Source of the DNA: Bacillota bacterium
GTDB taxonomy: Bacteria; Bacillota; Clostridia; Oscillospirales; Ruminococcaceae
DNA length: 54,988 bases
Reading direction: 5' to 3'
Assembly: GCA_023395435.1 (NCBI GenBank)
Contig: JAEWZG010000098.1
Location: forward strand, 1 to 54,988
The notes beneath the pieces are model-generated. The model was not told the origin of the DNA, made no database searches, and saw only the letters and a program-made list of their open reading frames with translations. The position numbers were made by a program, and so were the translations under genes. Shown one piece after another: positions 8,251-15,650 of the stretch; position 1 is the first letter of the stretch; the number at the start of each line of letters is the position of its first letter.

Positions 8251-8844
8251 CTAAATCTTAGGCATTGTACCAGTTAGTACAAAAAACGCCATTGAAATTA
8301 TGCCTATATAAATCATTGTAATAGGAAATCCCCTAAAAGCTTGCGGGACTTTCGGAGAATTAAGTTTATCATATGAAACTGAAACTAGATAAGAGGCAAA
8401 AAAGAAGCCAATTCCTGTCCCCAACCCGAAAATGATATATCCAAGAAAGCTGTCGCTTTCATATCTGTTTAAGAATAGTGTTCCGAGAACAGCACAGTTA
8501 AATGCTGATAAGTGAACAAATTTTTTTATTCTAATAAAAAGATTATATGCCCATTTCCACATTGAAAGTAAAGTTATAACGTAAACAATACCAATAATTG
8601 ATACGTATACTAGTGGCATATAAAGTACGCTTGCTTCACTTGAAAGAAGGTACTTATCAGCAAAATAAGTCAATACACTTGAAGCAGTACATATATATGT
8701 TATTGACAAACCGAAAGGAATTAATTCCTTCTTATTTTTTGCCGCAATTAGCATAGTGCTTGTTCCGATTGCACGCGTAAAAATAGTATTCTCAAAAACT
8801 ATTGCTGTTAAAGCAACAAGAAATATTTTCATAAAAAATTCCAT
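8251..8844 (-). CDS. RnfA-like integral membrane protein, divergent
   Basis: A 197-residue protein with six predicted membrane helices. It aligns from start to end with RnfA/RsxA: FENTIFTRAIG corresponds to VNNFVLVKFLG, AFNCAVLG to TTNCAVLG, and PQAFRGFPITMIYIGIISMAF to the conserved C-terminus. The first conserved Cys (in the usual GLCP) is replaced (GTST here), while the second (NCAVLG) is kept. In Rnf/Nqr complexes these cysteines from RnfA and RnfE hold an intramembrane 2Fe-2S centre. It is the third gene of a D-E-A operon, 10 bases after the RnfE-like stop, with a GAGGT ribosome binding site. No RnfB, C or G genes are seen. Confidence 0.8.
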   Translation of the reverse strand: MEFFMKIFLVALTAIVFENTIFTRAIGTSTMLIAAKNKKELIPFGLSITYICTASSVLTYFADKYLLSSEASVLYMPLVYVSIIGIVYVITLLSMWKWAYNLFIRIKKFVHLSAFNCAVLGTLFLNRYESDSFLGYIIFGLGTGIGFFFASYLVSVSYDKLNSPKVPQAFRGFPITMIYIGIISMAFFVLTGTMPKI

Positions 8845-8854
8845 TTATATACCT

Positions 8855-9472
8855 CTATTCTGAAAAGTACGACTGAACTTTTCTAAACAGTGCAGCGCAT
8901 AATCCAATAAGTAAAAAGCCACCAAAAGGATAAACAAGTACTGGGAAAGTAAGTGGAACTCCAAGAATTTTATTAGATATTGAACCTGTTCCAAGTACTT
9001 CTCTTAGAAAACCTAAAATAAAAACTACTATATCGAATCCCACAATGTATGACAAAACATCAAAAATCATCTTATTTTTCTTTTGTCTAAAAAATCTAAG
9101 TTCAGTTTTTGTCATAATTAAAGAATTTGTAATAAGTAAAGGAAGCATTATTCCCATTTCACTAATAACGTATTCAGGGAAAACTTGCATTGATATGCTT
9201 GCTATAGGTACATACACCAATGCTGCAATTAAAGTATATAATATAATGCGGATAGTGTAAACGATGTTTCTAGAAATGAATGATGAAATGATAACGGTCA
9301 GAAAAGTTATTATTGAAAAAGTGAAAATTAAAGCCAAACTTTTATATACAGTATTTGCAACAAAAACTGCTGGAGCAATTACAAGTCCACTAACCAATAT
9401 AGTATTTTTTTTATATATACCATCGAGTAATGAAGATTTAACGCTATTTCCTCCATTTGTGTCTTTTAACAA
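8855..9472 (-). CDS. RnfE-like integral membrane protein lacking conserved cysteines
   Basis: A 205-residue, six-helix protein aligning with RnfE/RsxE: GIYKKNTILV near the N-terminus, MGIMLPLLITN, GFLREVLGTGS, and a Gly-rich final helix. Both cysteines expected of the family are missing: the usual GLCP reads VIAP and the usual TNC reads TNS. It therefore cannot provide its share of the 2Fe-2S ligands known in Rnf/Nqr. The start is probably the TTG at 9472, immediately after the RnfD-like stop, using GGGGGA in the end of that gene. A second GGAGG lies inside the first codons but has no start codon after it. Confidence 0.78.
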   Translation of the reverse strand: MLKDTNGGNSVKSSLLDGIYKKNTILVSGLVIAPAVFVANTVYKSLALIFTFSIITFLTVIISSFISRNIVYTIRIILYTLIAALVYVPIASISMQVFPEYVISEMGIMLPLLITNSLIMTKTELRFFRQKKNKMIFDVLSYIVGFDIVVFILGFLREVLGTGSISNKILGVPLTFPVLVYPFGGFLLIGLCAALFRKVQSYFSE

Positions 9473-11368
9473 TTACTTTTCCCCCTTTTCTGAGCCAGCG
9501 TGGGTTTTGGAATTTGATTTTGAAGAAGATGTATTTTTTGTCGAAGTTATGTTTTTACTATCCGCTTTTTCTTTCAATGTACTTACTTTTGTATCATTGG
9601 TGTTAAAAGCTTTTTTTTCGTTATTAGTTGTTTTTAGGGACTTTTTCTTAGATGTTCTAATATCATCTTTTAATTCTATATAGTTTTTCTCTTCACTTTT
9701 TTCAATTTTCACTTCGTCGAATGTTGTCTGCTCGTTATTATTTTCTTCTCGTTTTACCTTCTGTGAAGTTCTCTTTTTATAGTTACGCTTCTTTGATTGA
9801 AGAACAGCTGGTTTTTCTTCAGCAATTAAAGAAGTCTGCTCAAGAATTGTTTCGATAACTTTTTCAGTCTTAGTATCTTCTCTAGTTTCATCACCTGATT
9901 TATCATCTAAAGTTATTTGTTCAACCGCTGGAATTTCAGTAATCTTTTCAATAGATTCTTCAGTATCTGATGTTTTCGGTGTGCGTTTTTTGTTGTTATT
10001 TTGTTTCTTATTATGTCTTGATTCAACTGATTTTTCTCGAGAGGTCTCTGAATTCATAATTATTGTTTTTTCAACCGTTATCTTCTTAACATCATCTTCA
10101 TTAATATCTAGAGAATTAACATTATTTTTTGTTTTATCAGTAATCTCTAATATAATGGTCTGTTTAGGTTTAGGCTTTCTCGAGTTTATCTTTGGCTTAG
10201 CATTTTCAACAGCTAATACATCAATATGAGATTCTTCTGAAGTTAGTTCTGAAACATATTCATTAGTTTCCTCATTGGTTTTTATATCAGCATAATTTTT
10301 ATCAACAATACTTGTTTTAGTTGTTTTCTTTATTAATTTTAAATAAAGTTTTTTAATTAATTTTACTACGGATATAACAATAAACAATAATAATCTGCCT
10401 ATTTGTGGAATTAATCTTTTTATTGATTTTAAAAGTTTTATTAATTGTATTCCTAAATCATCCATTGTGCTAACAAGTACATTTGAGAACAACACTGCAA
10501 AAATTGCTGCTATCTCAAGACCAATATACCTTCGGAGAAACAATGTTAGTACAGCAAACAGCATCCCATAAAGGCTTTGACCAGTACGCGTTTTTGGAGT
10601 AATTCTATAATCACATAAAAGGAATAACAAGACATAAATTGTGGAGCAGCTGATAATTTCAAAAATTATAGCAGCTTTCAAAGATATATTATAAGCCAAA
10701 GGAAATAATCCAGCACCTACAACTAATGTTATCAATGATGACAAAACAGTAAATATTGATGCTGATTTCCTCAATACAAAACAGAATAAGCAAACAAATA
10801 AAATTATTATGTGCGAGGTGCCCATTGGGCCTTCAAACCTACCAAGTAGGATATCCAATCGATAAAAAAATGGAATATTACCCATGTTTAAAAAATATGT
10901 TAAAGAATGAGACTGAGTTTCGGATATCTGTGATGCAAGACTTAGCTGACCCAGAGGAGTTGGCTCAGGAAACATTAAAATTACCTTGCTCCAGCATAAT
11001 GTAACTAAAGCATACCCCACTGCAACAGGATTAAAAATGAGATTGTCATTTCCGCCAAAAGCTTGCTTTCCAATAACAGTAACTATTACAGCTGCAATTA
11101 TAATGACTCCATACGGTATTGAAGCGGGCATAAGCAGGGCTAAGATAAATCCTCCAGTAATTGATGTATAGTCATTAAAGACATATTTCTTATTTCTAAG
11201 ATACGAACATAAAAAATCAGTTGCATAACAAACAACTACTGAAAGTGAAGTAACGATCAGTACCCGATAACCATAATAAAATACTGACATTACCACAAGA
11301 GCAAGCAAACAAAAAAGTGCATCCACAAAATATGATAATTCAGTTTTAACTGTATTATTATTTAACAT
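9473..11368 (-). CDS. RnfD-like membrane protein with long charged C-terminal extension
   Basis: A 631-residue protein; RnfD is normally about 320-350. Residues 1 to about 310 form the RnfD/NqrB-type membrane domain: FGGNDNLIFNPVAVGYAL corresponds to the GGLGxNPFNPAM segment, and the flavin-attachment region DGxSxATPL is reduced to PEPTPL, keeping the Thr that carries FMN in the family. CDYRITPKTRTGQSLYGML matches the conserved last third. From about 330 onward comes roughly 300 residues of Lys/Glu/Thr/Asn-rich, probably disordered cytoplasmic sequence with recurring KKRT patches. GGAAGGATAG precedes the ATG. It is the first gene of the operon and is divergent from the MecA-like gene. Confidence 0.78.
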   Translation of the reverse strand: MLNNNTVKTELSYFVDALFCLLALVVMSVFYYGYRVLIVTSLSVVVCYATDFLCSYLRNKKYVFNDYTSITGGFILALLMPASIPYGVIIIAAVIVTVIGKQAFGGNDNLIFNPVAVGYALVTLCWSKVILMFPEPTPLGQLSLASQISETQSHSLTYFLNMGNIPFFYRLDILLGRFEGPMGTSHIIILFVCLFCFVLRKSASIFTVLSSLITLVVGAGLFPLAYNISLKAAIIFEIISCSTIYVLLFLLCDYRITPKTRTGQSLYGMLFAVLTLFLRRYIGLEIAAIFAVLFSNVLVSTMDDLGIQLIKLLKSIKRLIPQIGRLLLFIVISVVKLIKKLYLKLIKKTTKTSIVDKNYADIKTNEETNEYVSELTSEESHIDVLAVENAKPKINSRKPKPKQTIILEITDKTKNNVNSLDINEDDVKKITVEKTIIMNSETSREKSVESRHNKKQNNNKKRTPKTSDTEESIEKITEIPAVEQITLDDKSGDETREDTKTEKVIETILEQTSLIAEEKPAVLQSKKRNYKKRTSQKVKREENNNEQTTFDEVKIEKSEEKNYIELKDDIRTSKKKSLKTTNNEKKAFNTNDTKVSTLKEKADSKNITSTKNTSSSKSNSKTHAGSEKGEK

Positions 11369-11412
11369 ATTTCACTATCCTTCCAACATGATTTTGAAAC
11401 GGAGTGATTTCA

Positions 11413-11988
11413 ATGGTTATAGAAATAATCAGTTCCAACACAATAAAAATTATATTAAACGAAAATGATATGTCACTTTATGACATTAGCTTTGATAAAT
11501 TAGATCGTTCAAATCCTGAAACGAAAAGACTGCTCATAGATCTAATTGATAATATAAAAGATGAAAAAAACATTGATCTATCCTCTGAAAGATTATTTGT
11601 AGAAGCATTTCCAAAAGATGATGGTGGATGCTTGTTATATCTTTCAATACTAAACAGCAATGTCAAAGTCACACCCGAAAAAAGCAGTTTATACAACACT
11701 CTAATATGTAAAATAGAATCGCCTGAAGTTTTGCTGGCAGTTACAACAAAAATATATGAGATGTTTAATCATATATTACATAACAGTGAGCTTTATTACA
11801 GCGATGGAACATATCAACTTATTCTACAGATATTTAAAAAGGCTGATAAAAAACTCAAAACCATTCTTGGAGAATTCTGTCAGATTTCTGGGAATGGTGA
11901 AATTGAAGCAAGTGCAATCAGAGAACATTATACCTGTATTTTCCCGATAAATGCTATTGAGGAAATAAGCAGAAAGTATCCAAATTAA
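11413..11988 (+). CDS. MecA-like adaptor protein
   Basis: A 191-residue protein. Its N-terminus (VIEIISSNTIKIILNENDMSLYDISFDKL) matches the MecA N-terminal domain that recognises substrates, and the C-terminal part (from about 95) fits the ClpC-binding domain. MecA delivers proteins to ClpCP for degradation, for example ComK in Bacillus. The acidic linker is short. ATG at 11413 is chosen over an upstream GTG at 11404 because GGAGTG lies six bases before the ATG. It converges on rpe with a four-base overlap of stop codons. Confidence 0.75.
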   Translation: MVIEIISSNTIKIILNENDMSLYDISFDKLDRSNPETKRLLIDLIDNIKDEKNIDLSSERLFVEAFPKDDGGCLLYLSILNSNVKVTPEKSSLYNTLICKIESPEVLLAVTTKIYEMFNHILHNSELYYSDGTYQLILQIFKKADKKLKTILGEFCQISGNGEIEASAIREHYTCIFPINAIEEISRKYPN

Positions 11989-12632
11989 TTCTTCAAAGCA
12001 TTGACGGATTTCGCCATATCATTTGAATTGAACAGGTATGATCCGGAAACAAGATTGCTTGCTCCGGCTTTTTTAACAAGCTGAGCAGTTTTGTCATTTA
12101 TACCGCCATCAACCTGTATATCAACAGGATAATTATTATCATCAATATATTTCTTGATTTTATATATTTTATTTAATGTACTTTCAATAAAACCTTGTCC
12201 CCCAAAGCCAGGTTCCACAGTCATAACAAGAACCATATCAAGCTTATCAATATACTTATAAATTGCTTCGCTAGGTGTCCCCGGTTTTATTGAAAGACCG
12301 GCTTTCAAGCCAAATGAACGAATTTTATCAATAGTCTTTTCTATATCACTTGAAGATTCTGCATGGAAGGAAATAATGTCAGCTCCCGCCTTTGCAAATT
12401 GCTCAACATAATCAATAGGGTCTGTTATCATAAGATGCACATCAAAAGTAAGTTCTGTACATTTCTTAATACTATTCAATACAGGAATACCAAAACTAAT
12501 ATTTGGGACAAAATGACCATCCATAACATCAAAGTGAATCATATCAACGCCCGATATTTCTGCTTTCTTAAGTTCTTGAGCAAGAATTGAAAAATCTGCA
12601 CTTAATATTGAAGCTGAAACGAAAGTTTTCAT
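11985..12632 (-). CDS. rpe: Ribulose-phosphate 3-epimerase
   Basis: A 215-residue TIM-barrel enzyme that interconverts ribulose 5-phosphate and xylulose 5-phosphate in the pentose phosphate pathway. Seen are SASILSADF at the start, MIHFDVMDGHFVPNISFG (metal-binding His/Asp), FDVHLMI, MTVEPGFGGQGF and IQVDGGIND. The frame is open 14 codons further upstream, but ATG at 12632 has GGAGGA five to six bases before it and starts the conserved sequence. Confidence 0.96.
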   Translation of the reverse strand: MKTFVSASILSADFSILAQELKKAEISGVDMIHFDVMDGHFVPNISFGIPVLNSIKKCTELTFDVHLMITDPIDYVEQFAKAGADIISFHAESSSDIEKTIDKIRSFGLKAGLSIKPGTPSEAIYKYIDKLDMVLVMTVEPGFGGQGFIESTLNKIYKIKKYIDDNNYPVDIQVDGGINDKTAQLVKKAGASNLVSGSYLFNSNDMAKSVNALKN

Positions 12633-12677
12633 TAATCCTCCATTAAAATAATAAATAGTTGATTTACATACCATATA

Positions 12678-12706
12678 ATTATAGTATTATTTTTATAAAT
12701 CGTCAA
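12678..12706 (-). promoter_or_regulatory. Promoter of rpe
   Basis: On the minus strand TTGACG (12701-12706) is followed after 17 bases by TATAAT (12678-12683). The strong match means rpe does not rely on transcription through the upstream hairpin at 12751-12777. Confidence 0.75.
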
Positions 12707-12741
12707 TAGATTGCGACATAATTCGATTTATTTTTAGTTAT

Positions 12742-12777
12742 CAAAACAAAGAGGTTAAGGACAATGCCCTTAACCTC
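12742..12777 (-). terminator. Terminator of the orphan RNA / transporter transcript
   Basis: A perfect 10-bp stem (12751-12760 with 12768-12777) is followed on the minus strand by TTTGTTTTG. It could end the transporter mRNA or the structured RNA candidate just upstream. Confidence 0.75.
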
Positions 12778-12895
12778 ATTTATATATACAAAAGAAAATA
12801 TGCAAGACAGACTGAAAGCTCCCCTGTGGACACATACGTGCCACTTCCAGTCAACATGTCACAGACATTATTTCTTCTGACTATAGTATTTTATG
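12745..12895 (-). ncRNA. Candidate structured non-coding RNA, family unknown
   Basis: Read on the minus strand, this gene-free stretch can fold into a three-way junction. A nine-pair helix joins 12844-12852 with 12810-12818 (one G-U pair), with a GTGG/CCAC hairpin inside it. An ATGTC/GACAT hairpin sits beside it, and A/G-rich against U/C-rich strands could close the whole. A terminator follows. There is no reading frame. The segment TGACTGG, GTGG, CCAC, GGGGAGC recalls the ZTP riboswitch, but the outer helix and the CCUGGGC element are missing, so I do not name it. Confidence 0.4.
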
Positions 12896-13016
12896 CAGAA
12901 AAAATGAATGTGCGACAACTACGTATTTTCATAGTATTTATCAAGTACTTGTTTTAATGATAAAAAAATAAGATAACAAGTAATATTATAAAAAGATAAA
13001 GACAATTATAAAAAAA

Positions 13017-13970
13017 TTATATTATTGCAAACTTACCAGCAGTCTTATCCATAATTAGCATAATCAGAGGTATTGTTATTACTGAGAATAGTGTTGTTAC
13101 TGCAATTATTTTAGAAGCATACTCTGGATTTGATTTAAACTTTGTTGCAAAAAGTAATGTCACTGCTGCAGTAGGGCAGGCAGTCGCAATAAGATTTGCA
13201 ATCATTATCGTCTTAAATTCTTCGGAAATATTAAAGAGCATAAATAAAGAAACCATAATTAAAGGTATTAACAGCAATCTTATAATAACTATTTTATATA
13301 TTTTTTTATCAGTGAAAGCTGTGAGTAGATTTGATTTTGCTATGTAAATTCCTGTTATTATCATTGCGAGTGGAGTATTTAAATCTGCAATATATCCGAT
13401 TGTTGAACCAATTACATCAGGTAGTTTTATCTGCATTACAAAAAAAAGGACGCCGATAATTACGCTAATTATAGGTGCAGATAAAACAACTTTTTTAATA
13501 TCTTTTTTTGTAAAAGTTCCTTTCATCACAGTAACTCCATGAGTCCATACAAAAACATTGAAAATAGCTATATAAATGCTTGCAAAGAAAACTCCGTTAC
13601 CTGGCAGAACAGCCTGAATAAGAGGGATACCCATAAAACCGGAGTTGCTATAAACGCAGGCCATTCTTTCAGCTTTATAGTCGTTATTATCTACCTTTTT
13701 TCTTATTGTAATTATAGAAATTATAATTCCGATGAAAATGCTTAAGATTGCTAAAGATAGCGATATTAGTAAACCTTTTAATAATTCTTCTTTAAATTCA
13801 ATTTGAAAGGCTTTGATAATCAAAGCTGGTGTGACAATTAATAGAAGAATATTAGAAAGCTGTGATGCGGATTGTTCGTTTATCATTTTAATTTTATAAC
13901 AAAAAAATCCTACACCAATAAGCAGAAACATAATAATTACTTGTGATAAAACTATTAAAGAAATTCCCAT
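13017..13970 (-). CDS. AEC family transporter (auxin efflux carrier type)
   Basis: A 317-residue protein with about ten membrane helices. It has the AEC/YfdV-type N-terminus (LSQVIIMFLLIGVGFFCYK followed by a Ser/Asn-rich segment and TPALIIKAF) and the Asn/Pro-containing AACPTAAVT-type segment in the last third. The family exports organic anions such as malate or malonate; the substrate here cannot be told. It is monocistronic. The nearest terminator downstream is about 240 bases away. Confidence 0.85.
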   Translation of the reverse strand: MGISLIVLSQVIIMFLLIGVGFFCYKIKMINEQSASQLSNILLLIVTPALIIKAFQIEFKEELLKGLLISLSLAILSIFIGIIISIITIRKKVDNNDYKAERMACVYSNSGFMGIPLIQAVLPGNGVFFASIYIAIFNVFVWTHGVTVMKGTFTKKDIKKVVLSAPIISVIIGVLFFVMQIKLPDVIGSTIGYIADLNTPLAMIITGIYIAKSNLLTAFTDKKIYKIVIIRLLLIPLIMVSLFMLFNISEEFKTIMIANLIATACPTAAVTLLFATKFKSNPEYASKIIAVTTLFSVITIPLIMLIMDKTAGKFAII

Positions 13971-14020
13971 AAAAATACCTCGGACTTGATTATTTTAATC
14001 TTATTATTTTGATTTCAATA

Positions 14021-14049
14021 AAACACAAAGTCCTCAATGAAGAGGACTT
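14021..14049 (-). terminator. Terminator after the ComFB-like gene
   Basis: An 8-bp stem (14028-14035 with 14042-14049) with a six-base loop is followed on the minus strand by TGTGTTTTATT. It lies six bases after the stop codon. Confidence 0.7.
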
Positions 14050-14054
14050 AAAGA

Positions 14055-14318
14055 TTATTCATGATGCGGATGCTGCTTAACAATCTCAATAGCTTTTAAT
14101 ATAGCAATATCAAGATCAATTGATTTCTGACGATCTGTTGAATCAATTTTTACCATCAATTCTCCCTGAAGCGTATTTACATACCGAGGTTTGCAATAAT
14201 TAAGAGCAATTGCAAGCATATCAAGATAACAGGTTTCACACTTACAACAATTTGTTGTTTCAAGAATTTCATCAAGATGCTGCTTTACAACAAGTTCCAT
14301 CATATTTACTAGTGCCAT
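14055..14318 (-). CDS. ComFB-like protein
   Basis: An 87-residue protein resembling late competence protein ComFB: NMMELVVKQHLDEILE, then CCKCETCYLDMLAIALNYCKPRYV with a four-Cys cluster (CCxCxxC), and a helical C-terminus. The Cys cluster probably binds zinc. ComFB homologues have been linked to competence and to cyclic-di-nucleotide signalling, but the function here is unknown. ATG at 14318 is preferred over an upstream GTG at 14327 since GGGGTG lies six bases before it. It follows the DUF1015 gene by 13 bases, likely in one operon. Confidence 0.8.
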   Translation of the reverse strand: MALVNMMELVVKQHLDEILETTNCCKCETCYLDMLAIALNYCKPRYVNTLQGELMVKIDSTDRQKSIDLDIAILKAIEIVKQHPHHE

Positions 14319-14331
14319 ATTTAACACCCCG

Positions 14332-15615
14332 CTAATCTATAAATTTATTCATTACGAGTCCAGTAATAAGCTTTGGATAGAAATAAGTTGATTTCTGTGG
14401 CATTTTTTCACCAGCAAGAGCAACATCCCTTATTTCAGATACTCTCGTAGGGTTTAGAATAAACGCACAGTTTGCTTTTTTATCGTCAACAGCTTTTATT
14501 GCTTCATCTAAAATCTTTGTGTATGTAAGATTTTTCTGATTTGCCATATTCTCTTTGTCAATTCCAAACAATCTTTCAAGAACAAGTGAATGAAGAATAC
14601 TTACATCAAGCTGACAATAAGCATCTGACATATTTGGCAAAAGCTTTTTCATTACTTCTGTGTCTTTTAAAACAAGCAAATAATATTTCTTGCCACCTGT
14701 GTATAATGCAAACGCCTTTTTACCTTCATTATATAGTACCAAAAGCTTTTCTTCCGCTGTACTTATATCATCCTGTAAGGTAATATCAAAATATTCCTTG
14801 CATTTCTCTATAACCTGTTCAGTCTTAAAATCTGTTAAATCACGGACAATTCTGTGTGTAGGGAAAACAACAAGTCCGTCATTTTCCATATTAACAAGCA
14901 TCATACATACATAACCAGATTCACTGTTTTCATCAGAAATTCCCTGTTCACAAAGATGCTTATGGAAATTTAATGCTGTTTCATATCTATGATGACCATC
15001 AGCAATATATAATTTCTTATCATTGAATTTTGCAGAAACATTTGCAAAGATCTCTTCATCAAAAATGCACCACAAACGGTGGATTACACCGTCATCATCA
15101 GTTACTTCAATATCAGCTGGACGATTTGATGCCTTTTCAATTAATGAGAATGTTGAATTATCCTCATCCATATACAATGAATAAATCTGTGAAAAATTGC
15201 AGAAGGTTTCGCTCATGAGATTGAATCTGTCTGTCTTAGCTTTACTTAAAGTTTCCTCATGAGGTAGTATAATGCCCTTTGAAAACTCTTCAAGCTTAAC
15301 AAGAGATATAAACCCCTTAACTTTCTTTGTTGCAGATTTCTTTATTAAGAACTCCATTTCATAAACATATATACCAGCATTATCATCCTTAGCAAGAATG
15401 TCATTACCAAGCCAGTTATTTAAAGTTTCACCAGCTGTTTTATAGGCATTTTTACCCTTTGGAAGTTCAAGTCTTATGATGTTATTCTCATTTGTTTTTA
15501 AATACTCCATTCTCTGTTCATCACTAATGATATCATATGGAGGGCAAACGAGTTGAGTTATTTTACCTGCCTTCTCTGTATAACGAAGTCCCTTAAAAGC
15601 TTTAATGTCTGCCAT
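14332..15615 (-). CDS. DUF1015 family protein
   Basis: A 427-residue protein of the DUF1015 family, recognised by the opening ADIKAFKGLRYTEKAG, VCPPYDIISDEQR, LPHEETLSKAKTDRFNL, the YIADGHHRYETAL core (about residues 205-217) and the C-terminal KTDMM-free, YPKLITGLVM end. The family is related to ParB/Srx-like kinases; some members phosphorylate free serine (SerK, SbnI). The GHHR core is consistent with nucleotide handling, but the substrate is not known. GGGAG lies nine bases before the ATG. It is upstream of the ComFB-like gene and downstream of secA. Confidence 0.85.
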   Translation of the reverse strand: MADIKAFKGLRYTEKAGKITQLVCPPYDIISDEQRMEYLKTNENNIIRLELPKGKNAYKTAGETLNNWLGNDILAKDDNAGIYVYEMEFLIKKSATKKVKGFISLVKLEEFSKGIILPHEETLSKAKTDRFNLMSETFCNFSQIYSLYMDEDNSTFSLIEKASNRPADIEVTDDDGVIHRLWCIFDEEIFANVSAKFNDKKLYIADGHHRYETALNFHKHLCEQGISDENSESGYVCMMLVNMENDGLVVFPTHRIVRDLTDFKTEQVIEKCKEYFDITLQDDISTAEEKLLVLYNEGKKAFALYTGGKKYYLLVLKDTEVMKKLLPNMSDAYCQLDVSILHSLVLERLFGIDKENMANQKNLTYTKILDEAIKAVDDKKANCAFILNPTRVSEIRDVALAGEKMPQKSTYFYPKLITGLVMNKFID

Positions 15616-15650
15616 TAGTAGGCTCCCTTCTGTAATTAATGTATAAGATC

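Larger units (their letters stand above)
12633..13016. other. Intergenic region between rpe and the AEC transporter gene
   Basis: This 384-base gap holds the rpe promoter (12678-12706), a minus-strand terminator (12742-12777) and the structured RNA candidate (12745-12895). The rest (12900-13016) is AT-rich and shows nothing else I can support. Confidence 0.6.

Noticed and set aside
12790..12860. ZTP (pfl) riboswitch on the minus strand
   Set aside because: TGACTGG, GTGG/CCAC and GGGGAGC occur in order, but the P1 helix and the CCUGGGC pseudoknot partner are absent, TGACTGG is instead locked in another helix, and no purine or folate gene follows.
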